Assembly: GCF_049116555.1 (NCBI RefSeq)
Contig: NZ_JAGDYT010000001.1
Span: forward strand, 868,001-932,000
Direction of reading: 5' to 3'
Length of the DNA stretch: 64,000 nucleotides
Origin: Maricaulis maris_C
Lineage (GTDB): Bacteria > Pseudomonadota > Alphaproteobacteria > Caulobacterales > Maricaulaceae
The notes beneath the pieces are model-generated. The model made no database searches, had not been told where the DNA came from, and was given only the letters and a program-made list of their open reading frames with translations. Of this stretch, positions 33,836-40,927 are shown one piece after another. Within the stretch, counting starts at the first letter, position 1. Each line of letters starts with the position of its first letter. Made by a program: the position numbers and the translations under genes.

Positions 33836-34537
33836 ATGAGCAGGACGCCGGCCCAATTGGCGGTCGTGATCGGCGCGACGGGCGGCGTTGGCGGGGCGCT
33901 GGCTTCGGCCCTGATCGGTCATGACGCCTATGATCGCGTGATCTGCCTGTCGCGTGGCTCCACGCCGTCCGTGGATCTCGAGAAACCTGACAGCCTTGCA
34001 AAGGCTGCGGACTGGCTGCTCAAGCAATCCGGTGAGATCAGGCTGGTCATCGATGCGACAGGCTTCCTGCATGATTCGGCCTTTTCGCCAGAGCGCAGCC
34101 TGCGTGATCTCGACCCGGCGCACCTGCACAAGGCCTTCGCTGTCAACGCCATCGGACCGGCCTTGCTGATGAAGCACATCCTGCCCCTTCTGCCGCGCAA
34201 GGGGCGGACGGTCTTTGCCACCCTGTCGGCTCGGGTCGGGTCGATCGCGGATAACCGGCTCGGCGGCTGGCATGCCTATCGAGCGTCGAAATCCGCGCTG
34301 AACCAGCTCATGCGGGGCGCAGCGATCGAGCTGGCCCGTTCGCGGCGCGAGGCGATCTGTGTGGCGTTGCATCCGGGCACGGTCGATACCGCGCTGTCAG
34401 CGCCGTTTGCCAAAACCGGGCTGGAGGTCCGCCCGGCAAGCGAGGCGGCGGGGGATATCCTGCGCGTGATTGCGGGCCTGACGGCAGTGCAGACGGGTGG
34501 CTTTTTCGACCATGACGGCAAACCCATCCCGTTTTGA
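33836..34537 (+). CDS. SDR-family NAD(P)-dependent oxidoreductase
   Basis: 233 residues. The N-terminal nucleotide loop is IGATGGVGGALASAL (12-26), then VIDATGFLHD, the NAIGPALLMKHILPLL helix, catalytic Ser in FATLSARVGSI, and YRASKSALNQLMRG supplying the Tyr-x-x-x-Lys pair. The C-terminus resembles the CsgA-like (C-factor) SDR subgroup often placed next to photolyase genes in proteobacteria. It shares a 71-base divergent promoter region with the phrB-type gene, so light- or singlet-oxygen-linked co-regulation is likely. The substrate is unknown. Confidence 0.87.
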   Translation: MSRTPAQLAVVIGATGGVGGALASALIGHDAYDRVICLSRGSTPSVDLEKPDSLAKAADWLLKQSGEIRLVIDATGFLHDSAFSPERSLRDLDPAHLHKAFAVNAIGPALLMKHILPLLPRKGRTVFATLSARVGSIADNRLGGWHAYRASKSALNQLMRGAAIELARSRREAICVALHPGTVDTALSAPFAKTGLEVRPASEAAGDILRVIAGLTAVQTGGFFDHDGKPIPF

Positions 34538-34543
34538 CGGGGG

Positions 34544-34571
34544 CCCGAGCTTTGATGCCCGAGCTTTGATG
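34544..34571. repeat. Tandem 14-bp direct repeat after the SDR gene
   Basis: CCCGAGCTTTGATG occurs twice in a row, and a partial third copy begins with CCGAGCC. It is likely a replication-slippage duplication between the SDR stop and tRNA-Cys. Confidence 0.6.
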
Positions 34572-34620
34572 TCCGAGCCATTTCGGCGGATGCTGTCTGT
34601 GACGTGTTTCGCTGGAAGGC

Positions 34621-34694
34621 TGGAGGCACCGCCCGGAATCGAACCGGGGTACACGGATTTGCAATCCGCTGCGTCACCACTCCGCCACGGTGCC
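34621..34694 (-). tRNA. tRNA-Cys (anticodon GCA)
   Basis: The reverse strand has acceptor GGCACCG/CGGTGCC, D-arm GGCGGAGTGGTGACGC, an anticodon stem-loop CGGATT-GCA-AATCCG, T-arm CCCGG-TTCGATT-CCGGG and an encoded CCA after discriminator T. Length 74 nt. Confidence 0.97.
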
Positions 34695-34940
34695 AAGCCT
34701 TGCGAGGCGGGAGCTATAGCGCTCTCGCGCGGCGCGAGCAATCCGGCTTTGTCACCTTCAGGGCAGTGCAGTGAGTATTGGGGTTGAAGCCGCTTTGCCG
34801 ATGTGCGCCGCCCGCTGGCGAAAGCGAGGTGGCTGCGAGGCAATTCGACGCGCGCGCAGTGGCATGCTTGCCGGGTTGTGGCATGCCGGGATATATCGGG
34901 CCGAACGCATCCCGACAGGGCCTGGCCGAAGGAGAGCCTC

Positions 34941-35594
34941 GTGAGCGAATTCGAAACAGCGCGCAAGCAGATGGTGGACAGCCAGATCCGGCCGTCCGAT
35001 GTGACCGACCGTCGCCTGATTGCGGCCTTTCTCGATATTCCCCGTCATCTCTTTGTGCCGCGCGCCCGCCGGGCCTCAGCCTATGCGGATGCACAGGTCC
35101 AGGTAGGTGACGTGCGCACGCTCATGCGGCCGCGCGACATCGCCAAACTGGTTCACGCCGCTGACATCCAGCCGGATGAGCTGGTGCTCGACATCGCCTG
35201 TGCTCGTGGCTACTCCACCGCCATTCTCGCGCGGATGGCCGGAACCGTGGTCGGTCTCGAATCGGATGAGGACAGTCTCGCGCGCGCCAGCGGCCTGCTC
35301 GCAGATGCCGGCGCCGACAATGCGGTCGTCATCGAGGGCGATCTGGCTGCGGGTGTCGCGAAGCAGGGCCCGTTCAACGTGATCTTCGTCAATGGCGCCA
35401 TTGATGACGTTCCCCAGGCCTGGTTCGACCAGCTCGCTCCGGGCGGCCGACTGGTCGCGGTGATCCGCAAGGGCCCGATCGGCAAGGCGACGGTCTTCAC
35501 CAAGTCGGCAGCTGGCATTGGTGAGCGTCAGGTTTTCGATGCCCATGTCGCGCCGTTGCTGGGTTTCCAGGCCGAAGCCGGCTTCGTGCTCTGA
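34941..35594 (+). CDS. PCMT-family methyltransferase (protein-L-isoaspartate O-methyltransferase-like, GTG start)
   Basis: 217 residues from GTG at 34941, chosen because AAGGAGAG lies 5 to 12 bases upstream. The start MSEFETARKQMVDSQIRPSD is conserved in alphaproteobacterial PCMT-like proteins, followed by IPRHLFVPRARRASAYADAQ and the Rossmann core LVLDIACARGYSTAILARMA. A classical PCMT has a GxGxGY in that loop, whereas here it reads ACARGYS, and the TISQP-type substrate loop is VGDVRTLMRP. Both departures suggest a different methyl acceptor or loss of activity. It lies upstream of a TolC-like gene and popZ, an order I recall from Caulobacter. Confidence 0.8.
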   Translation: MSEFETARKQMVDSQIRPSDVTDRRLIAAFLDIPRHLFVPRARRASAYADAQVQVGDVRTLMRPRDIAKLVHAADIQPDELVLDIACARGYSTAILARMAGTVVGLESDEDSLARASGLLADAGADNAVVIEGDLAAGVAKQGPFNVIFVNGAIDDVPQAWFDQLAPGGRLVAVIRKGPIGKATVFTKSAAGIGERQVFDAHVAPLLGFQAEAGFVL

Positions 35595-35700
35595 TTTTTT
35601 TCGTTTCTCGGAACGGAAACATCTCTCTCAAACGTTACAGGGACGTCGGGGTGGTCTGTCCGGCCCGAACACGTCTGCGCGAGGTTACCAAAATATCAGG

Positions 35701-35715
35701 GTGAACAGTGTTCAC
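35701..35715. promoter_or_regulatory. Palindromic operator-like site upstream of TolC-like gene
   Basis: GTGAACA-G-TGTTCAC is a perfect 7-1-7 inverted repeat, 152 bases before the TolC-like start. Such GC-rich-flanked palindromes are typical of TetR-family operators. No TetR gene lies nearby in the window. Confidence 0.45.
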
Positions 35716-35867
35716 TTTTAATCATGGCGTGCCTATATGCGGCCATGGTGTGCGCGAGGGCAGGAATTGGACTGCCAAACCGTGACCGGACTGGATCAGG
35801 TCGCGCGAAGCGCTAGTATGTGACGAAAGCGGCGGGCGAGTCTTCGGCGCCGCAAGAGGGGTTCGTA

Positions 35868-37268
35868 ATGTTGCGATTGAAGAATTTTGCGCTCGTACTG
35901 GCAGCCGGCGCATCGGCGCTGGCTCTGGCCGGTGTTGGTGCCGGTGCCGGTCAGGCCCAGACGCTCGAAGAGACTCTGGCGCTGGCCTATGAGTCCAACC
36001 CGACCCTGCAGGCCGAGCGAGCCCGATTGCGCGCGACCGATGAGGGACGCATCCAGGCCCAGGCCGGACGTCTGCCTTCCGTGTCGGCTTCGGCTTCGAT
36101 TTCGCGTTCGCATTCTGAAGGCGAGAGTTTTTCCCAGATCAACAATACGTCGAACAGTTTCGAGTCCGACGCGACGCCGAAGAATTACAGCCTGTCGGCG
36201 AGCCAGCCAATCTATCGTGGCGGCCGCATTGATGGGGCGATTGACCAGGCTACGGCGGTCGTGATGGCCGGCCGCGAGACGCTTCGGGCAACCGAGCAGA
36301 CCGTGCTGGTCGATGCCGTCACGGCCTTCATGGACGTGCGTCGCGACAATAATGTCATCGAGATCCGACAGAACAATGTCGAAGTCCTGTCCCAGCAATT
36401 GCGTGCGGCGCAGGATCGGTTCGAAGTCGGTGAGATCACACGGACGGATGTGTCCCAGGCCGAGGCCCGCCTGTCTGCCGCCCAGACACAATTGTCGGCC
36501 GCGCAGGCCCAGCTCGGCGCCAGTCGCGCGGCCTATGAGCGTGTGACCGGTCAGCCGGCCGCATCGCTCAGCGAGCCACCCGCCTTGCCGCCTCTGCCCG
36601 ACAATCTCGCGGATGCGGCCGAGTTCGCCTTCGACAATAGCCCGCAATTGCTGGCCGCCCGCTATGGCGAAGAAGCTGCCCAGCATGCCATTCGCATCGC
36701 GCGCGGCGCCCTTCGTCCGGAAGTGTCGCTGACCGCATCGGCCTCTTCGGCCCGCGATTCGAGCTTCTCCGGTGATGTTCGCGACAGCACGTCGATCATG
36801 GGCCAGGTCTCGGTGCCGATCTTTACCGGCGGACTGAACCGTTCGCGCGTGCGCGCTGCGGTTGCCCAGGAAGAACAGGCCCGCTTCCAGGTGCGTGAAG
36901 CCCGTCGCCAGGTCACTGAAGCGGTCACCAATGCCTGGTATTCCTACGTTGCCTCGCTGGCGGTGATCGAATCCAGCCGTCAGGCCGTGCTCGCCAACGA
37001 GATCGCGCTGGACGGCGTGCAGCAGGAAGCCTTTGTCGGCATCCGGACCACGCTGGACGTGCTCAATGCGGAACAGGAACTCCTCGAATCCCGCCTGACC
37101 TTCGTGACCGCCGAGCGCGACAGCTTCGTGGCCGGTTACCGGTTGCTGCAGGCGATGGGTCTGGCATCGGCGGAACGACTGGGGCTGGATGTGGATATTT
37201 ATGATGCCGCCGCAGCCGATTCACGCGAATCACGTTTCCCTAACCTTGACTTAACGCCCTGGGACTAG
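35868..37268 (+). CDS. TolC-family outer-membrane efflux/secretion channel
   Basis: 466 residues from ATG at 35868 with AAGAGGGG upstream. A signal peptide (about 1-32, ending GAGAGQAQ) precedes the typical TolC start LEETLALAYESNPTLQAERA. Two homologous halves follow: one ending in RVTGQPAASLSEPPALPPLP and the second beginning FDNSPQLLAARYGEEAAQHA, each with long helical stretches for the periplasmic tunnel. FTGGLNRSRVRAAVAQEEQA and GIRTTLDVLNAEQELLESRL are family hallmarks. Trimers form an outer-membrane exit for type I secretion or drug efflux. No inner-membrane partner is encoded beside it. It precedes popZ by 132 bases. Confidence 0.93.
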   Translation: MLRLKNFALVLAAGASALALAGVGAGAGQAQTLEETLALAYESNPTLQAERARLRATDEGRIQAQAGRLPSVSASASISRSHSEGESFSQINNTSNSFESDATPKNYSLSASQPIYRGGRIDGAIDQATAVVMAGRETLRATEQTVLVDAVTAFMDVRRDNNVIEIRQNNVEVLSQQLRAAQDRFEVGEITRTDVSQAEARLSAAQTQLSAAQAQLGASRAAYERVTGQPAASLSEPPALPPLPDNLADAAEFAFDNSPQLLAARYGEEAAQHAIRIARGALRPEVSLTASASSARDSSFSGDVRDSTSIMGQVSVPIFTGGLNRSRVRAAVAQEEQARFQVREARRQVTEAVTNAWYSYVASLAVIESSRQAVLANEIALDGVQQEAFVGIRTTLDVLNAEQELLESRLTFVTAERDSFVAGYRLLQAMGLASAERLGLDVDIYDAAAADSRESRFPNLDLTPWD

Positions 37269-37400
37269 GGTTTTTGAAGAGTCACGGGCTGGACAGGCGA
37301 GTTCCGGCCCGGTTTATTCGCGTGATACGGGAAGCCGCGTTCGCGGAAACCCGCAACGCCGACTGCAGACGCAGACCGTAGACAAGGGACTTGGGCGCTC

Positions 37401-37988
37401 ATGGCCGATGCCGCTGAAAACGAACCGTCAATGGAGGAGATCCTCTCTTCCATCCGTCGCATCATCAACGAAGACGATGAAGACGCGCCGGCTGAGGCCG
37501 AGGCTGAAGCTGCGCCGGAACCGGCTGCGGACGAGCCCCAGAGCCAGGATGATGTTGACGCCCTGTTCGACGAGCCGGCCGCGGATGCCGGCGGTGATGA
37601 CGTTCTCGAACTGACCGAGATGGTCGATGATATCGACGAGGGCACCGAGCCGCTCTCGATGGATGACGATCTGATGATTGTCGATCGCGAGGAAGAGGTC
37701 GAGCCGGGGCCGGTCGCCGAGGCCGAGCCCGAGATTGATTTCGACGCCCTTGCTGACGAGACCGCTGACGGCATCATGAGCGAGCCGGCCGCGGCAGCTG
37801 CCATGGGGTCTTTCCACACACTGGCGGACACCATCCGCATTTCCGACGAGGAAGGCCGGACGCTGGAAGGTGTCGTTCGTGCGCTCCTGCGTCCGATGCT
37901 GAAGGACTGGCTCGATGCCAACCTGCCGTCGATTGTCGACGAGAAGGTGCAGGCGGAGATCGACCGGGTTGCTCGCCGTCGCCGCTAG
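37401..37988 (+). CDS. popZ: PopZ-like cell-pole organising protein (DUF2497)
   Basis: 195 residues. The N-terminal helix EPSMEEILSSIRRIINEDDE and the C-terminal block TLEGVVRALLRPMLKDWLDA through NLPSIVDEKVQAEI are the two conserved parts of PopZ/DUF2497. Between them is a long acidic, proline- and alanine-rich disordered linker (about residues 25-125), as in Caulobacter PopZ (177 residues). PopZ forms a polar network that holds ParB-parS and recruits signalling proteins. The C-terminal part oligomerises and the N-terminal helix binds partners. It follows the TolC-like gene, and a strong terminator comes 26 bases after its stop. Confidence 0.9.
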   Translation: MADAAENEPSMEEILSSIRRIINEDDEDAPAEAEAEAAPEPAADEPQSQDDVDALFDEPAADAGGDDVLELTEMVDDIDEGTEPLSMDDDLMIVDREEEVEPGPVAEAEPEIDFDALADETADGIMSEPAAAAAMGSFHTLADTIRISDEEGRTLEGVVRALLRPMLKDWLDANLPSIVDEKVQAEIDRVARRRR

Positions 37989-38013
37989 GCGAAAACGACA
38001 AGGCTGGTATGAA

Positions 38014-38043
38014 AGAAGGCGCGCCCCGGCGGGACGCGCCTTT
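38014..38043 (+). terminator. Terminator of popZ
   Basis: Stem AAGGCGCG (38014-38021) / CGCGCCTT (38033-38040) with an 11-base loop, followed by five T residues. It lies 26 bases after the popZ stop and before the convergent transglycosylase gene. Confidence 0.85.
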
Positions 38044-38068
38044 TTGCTGCCCCGATATCCGGCCCGGA

Positions 38069-39460
38069 TCAGATGTCCTGCGCTGCGAGCATGGCGCGAT
38101 ATTCGCGAATCTTCTCGACATAGCGCACCGGTTCGTGACCCCGGGCATAGCCATAGCGCAAAGTCGCGTAATGCTCCGGGTCGGAGAGGAGGGGCAGGAT
38201 CTCGGCGAGGTCATCCCAGCTGTCCTTGTTGCGGCCCAGGCGCTCGGCCAGGCGCCGCGCATCATACATGTGGCCCATGCCGACATTATAGGCTGCCAGC
38301 GCGAACCAGAGACGGTCCTCACCGGTCACGCCATCGGGAACGCGGGCATAGAGGTCATCCAGATAGGCCGCGCCGCCGCGAATGCTCTGGCGCGGGTCGG
38401 TGCGGTCATCAATGCCGACCCGTTCCGCTGTGGACAGGGTCAGCATCATCAGTCCGCGCACGCCGGTGGCGCTCACGGCATCGGGGTCCCAATGTGATTC
38501 CTGATAGGCCTGAGCTGCCAGCAATTCCCATTCAAACGGCAGGTCCTCTGCGGCGTCTTCGAACCAGCGTCGATATCGGGGCAGGCGGTCATCGACCCGC
38601 CTTACGAAGCGGGCAATGTCGACATAGTCGTAATCGCCGTACTGGCCGAACCATGTCTCATCCAGCGCTTCCAGCAAGCCGCTGGAGTGAGCCTGTGCGA
38701 ACCAGTCGGCGAGCGCAGAATCAAGCCCTTCGACCCGGGCGTCATAGGCCCAGGCCAGGGATTGTTCACCGGTAAGGTTCTGGGCCACGACGAGTTCGGG
38801 ATGGCGGCGCCGTGCAAAATCGACGAGATGACTGTCCGAGACGGTGCAGGCAATATCGCCCCCATCAACCGCTTCCAAAAGCGGCATGGCCGATCCTCCG
38901 GGCTCGGAGTCCCAGCGGATATCGGGATGCTGCGCCTGAAGGGCGATCAATGTTTCCTCGTAACTCGAGCCTTCCAGGACATGGATATCCGTGTTCGCGA
39001 GCCCGTCGCGGCGTGTCGGGGATGGCCCACCGCGCCGACAGACAAGTTGTTCGGTCACGGCCTTGTAGGCCGGCGCGAAGGCGAGGCGCTCCGCCCGGCC
39101 AGTCGTCTGCGTGAGGCCGGCGGCGGCGATGTGACCTTCGCCGGCCTCCAGCGCTTCCAGCAATTCGGGAATCGACGCTTCCACGCGAAAACTGGCGCTG
39201 ACACCGAGTTCGCTGGCGAAGGCATTGGCCAGGTCCACCTCATAGCCACTCGGCGCGCCCGATTCCCCGATATAGCTGGTTGGCCCGGCCAGGGTCAGAA
39301 TGATCAGCTCGCCGCGTTCGCGAATCAGCGAGAGCGTGTCAGGTTCTGACGGTATCGTGGCCGTGTTTGCCCCACCGCAGGCCGCGAGGGCGATGAGGCT
39401 TGTGAAGGCTGACAGGCCGAGTTTCAGGCCCGATCTGATTGTCCGAACAATATCCGTCAT
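38069..39460 (-). CDS. mltF: MltF-like lytic murein transglycosylase lipoprotein
   Basis: 463 residues. The signal peptide ends in a lipobox (LIALAACGG). Residues about 45-275 form a type 3 solute-binding domain (LSLIRERGELIILTLAGPTS; APSGYEVDLANAFASELGVS). Residues about 310-460 form a lysozyme-like transglycosylase domain with the catalytic Glu in AAQAYQESHWDPDAVS and then GVRGLMMLTLSTAERVGI and YNVGMGHMYDARRLA. This domain order defines MltF, which cleaves peptidoglycan with formation of 1,6-anhydro-MurNAc and is regulated by ligand binding to its N-terminal domain. It is convergent with popZ and divergent from recA. Confidence 0.92.
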   Translation of the reverse strand: MTDIVRTIRSGLKLGLSAFTSLIALAACGGANTATIPSEPDTLSLIRERGELIILTLAGPTSYIGESGAPSGYEVDLANAFASELGVSASFRVEASIPELLEALEAGEGHIAAAGLTQTTGRAERLAFAPAYKAVTEQLVCRRGGPSPTRRDGLANTDIHVLEGSSYEETLIALQAQHPDIRWDSEPGGSAMPLLEAVDGGDIACTVSDSHLVDFARRRHPELVVAQNLTGEQSLAWAYDARVEGLDSALADWFAQAHSSGLLEALDETWFGQYGDYDYVDIARFVRRVDDRLPRYRRWFEDAAEDLPFEWELLAAQAYQESHWDPDAVSATGVRGLMMLTLSTAERVGIDDRTDPRQSIRGGAAYLDDLYARVPDGVTGEDRLWFALAAYNVGMGHMYDARRLAERLGRNKDSWDDLAEILPLLSDPEHYATLRYGYARGHEPVRYVEKIREYRAMLAAQDI

Positions 39461-39548
39461 ATGGCTAGCCTAGGGTCGATAGTGTCGAATTTCAAACCCT
39501 GTCTTTCGATGGGCGATCGACCTTTGTTCCGTTTTGTTAACCATAAAT

Positions 39549-39563
39549 GTTCCGCTTGTGTTC
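39549..39563. promoter_or_regulatory. SOS (LexA) box upstream of recA
   Basis: GTTC-CGCTTGT-GTTC matches the alphaproteobacterial LexA operator GTTC-N7-GTTC exactly. It lies 62 bases before the recA start, in the expected promoter region. Confidence 0.85.
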
Positions 39564-39624
39564 CCGGAACAAAACTGGTACGCCGAGACAATGTTGCCCG
39601 GACCTGAGGGGCGTGAAATAAGGG

Positions 39625-40713
39625 ATGAAGGCTATGAGTAAGGGCGCGATTCGACTCGTGAAAAACGAAAAGAACATGAACAAGGAAAAGGCGATCGAGG
39701 CGGCGCTGAGCCAGATCGACAAGGCCTTCGGCAAGGGTTCGGTCATGAAGCTTGGCCAGAAGCCGGCCATGGAGATCGAAGCGATTTCCACGGGTTCGCT
39801 AGGCCTTGATATCGCGCTGGGAATTGGCGGCTTGCCGAAAGGCCGGATCATCGAGATTTACGGCCCGGAAAGCTCCGGCAAGACAACGCTGGCGCTCCAC
39901 ACGGTTGCTGAAGCCCAGAAGGCGGGCGGCGTCGCGGCTTTCGTCGATGCCGAGCACGCGCTGGACCCGGTTTATGCCGGCAAGCTGGGCGTCGATGTCG
40001 GCGAGTTGCTGGTGTCCCAGCCGGATACGGGTGAGCAGGCGCTGGAGATTGCCGACACGCTGGTTCGCTCTGGCGCGATCGACGTCCTGGTCATCGACTC
40101 CGTCGCGGCGCTGACGCCGCGGGCCGAGCTGGAAGGCGAGATGGGCGATAGCCTGCCCGGCCTGCAAGCCCGCCTGATGAGCCAGGCCCTGCGCAAGCTG
40201 ACCGGCTCGATTTCGAAGTCCAATTGCCTGGTCGTCTTCATCAATCAGATCCGCATGAAGATCGGCGTGATGTTCGGCTCGCCCGAGACCACGACCGGCG
40301 GGAATGCGCTGAAATTCTATTCCTCGGTCCGTCTCGACATCCGCCGCATCGGTGCGATCAAGAACCGGGATGAGGTGATTGGCAATCAGACCCGCGTGAA
40401 AGTGGTCAAGAACAAGGTTGCGCCGCCTTTCCGCGAGGTCGAGTTCGACATCCTGTATGGTGAGGGTATCTCCAAGATGGGGGAACTTATCGATCTTGGC
40501 GTAAAGGGCGAAGTGATCGAGAAGTCCGGTTCCTGGTATTCCTATAATTCCGAACGGATCGGTCAGGGGCGCGAGAATGCCCGCCAGTTCATGCTCGACA
40601 ATCCGGATATCGCCGGAGAGATCGAAGCGAAAGTGCGGGCCAATGCGGGCTTGATCGCTGATGAAATGCTGACCGGTCCGGACCTGCCGGAAGAAGACGC
40701 AGCGGCGGGCTGA
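39625..40713 (+). CDS. recA: Recombinase RecA
   Basis: 362 residues. The usual core begins at NMNKEKAIEAALSQIDKAFG after a short extension (MKAMSKGAIRLVKNEK), so a start a few codons later (ATG at 39634, or the MNKEK at about 39676) is also possible. Walker A is GPESSGKTTLALH, Walker B VLVIDSVAALTP, L1 and L2 are present (EMGDSLPGLQARLMSQALRK; FINQIRMKIGVMFGSPETT). The C-terminus is acidic (GPDLPEEDAAAG). It catalyses homologous strand exchange and stimulates LexA cleavage. Its own promoter carries an SOS box. Confidence 0.97.
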   Translation: MKAMSKGAIRLVKNEKNMNKEKAIEAALSQIDKAFGKGSVMKLGQKPAMEIEAISTGSLGLDIALGIGGLPKGRIIEIYGPESSGKTTLALHTVAEAQKAGGVAAFVDAEHALDPVYAGKLGVDVGELLVSQPDTGEQALEIADTLVRSGAIDVLVIDSVAALTPRAELEGEMGDSLPGLQARLMSQALRKLTGSISKSNCLVVFINQIRMKIGVMFGSPETTTGGNALKFYSSVRLDIRRIGAIKNRDEVIGNQTRVKVVKNKVAPPFREVEFDILYGEGISKMGELIDLGVKGEVIEKSGSWYSYNSERIGQGRENARQFMLDNPDIAGEIEAKVRANAGLIADEMLTGPDLPEEDAAAG

Positions 40714-40755
40714 TCCTGACGCGGCTGCCCCTCATGGCGATCGCTGGCTGACCAG

Positions 40756-40847
40756 GAAGGCGCGCGAACGCGTCCTTCACGTCACGCCGTCAAGGCAATC
40801 GCAGCTTGATTATGAACGGGTGCTTGGCTAGGCCGGGCACCCGTTTC
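40756..40847 (+). terminator. Two hairpins between recA and alaS (second terminator-like)
   Basis: GAAGG-CGCG-CGAA-CGCG-T-CCTTC (40756-40778) is a 9-bp stem with one bulged base and no T-run. CGGGTGC / GCACCCG (40817-40823 and 40837-40843) has a 13-base loop followed by TTTCT, so it may terminate recA or attenuate alaS 80 bases upstream of its start. Confidence 0.5.
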
Positions 40848-40927
40848 TATATGTCAGTCAATAGAAACCGGTTTGCGTCAGCCCGACGGGATGGCGCGCG
40901 AAACTCCAGCCGACGGGATCGGACATC

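Noticed and set aside
34544..34571. Tandem CCCGAGCTTTGATG repeat considered as a CRISPR or attachment-site remnant
   Set aside because: Only two adjacent copies without spacers, no cas genes and no integrase. It also is not a duplication of the tRNA-Cys 3' end.
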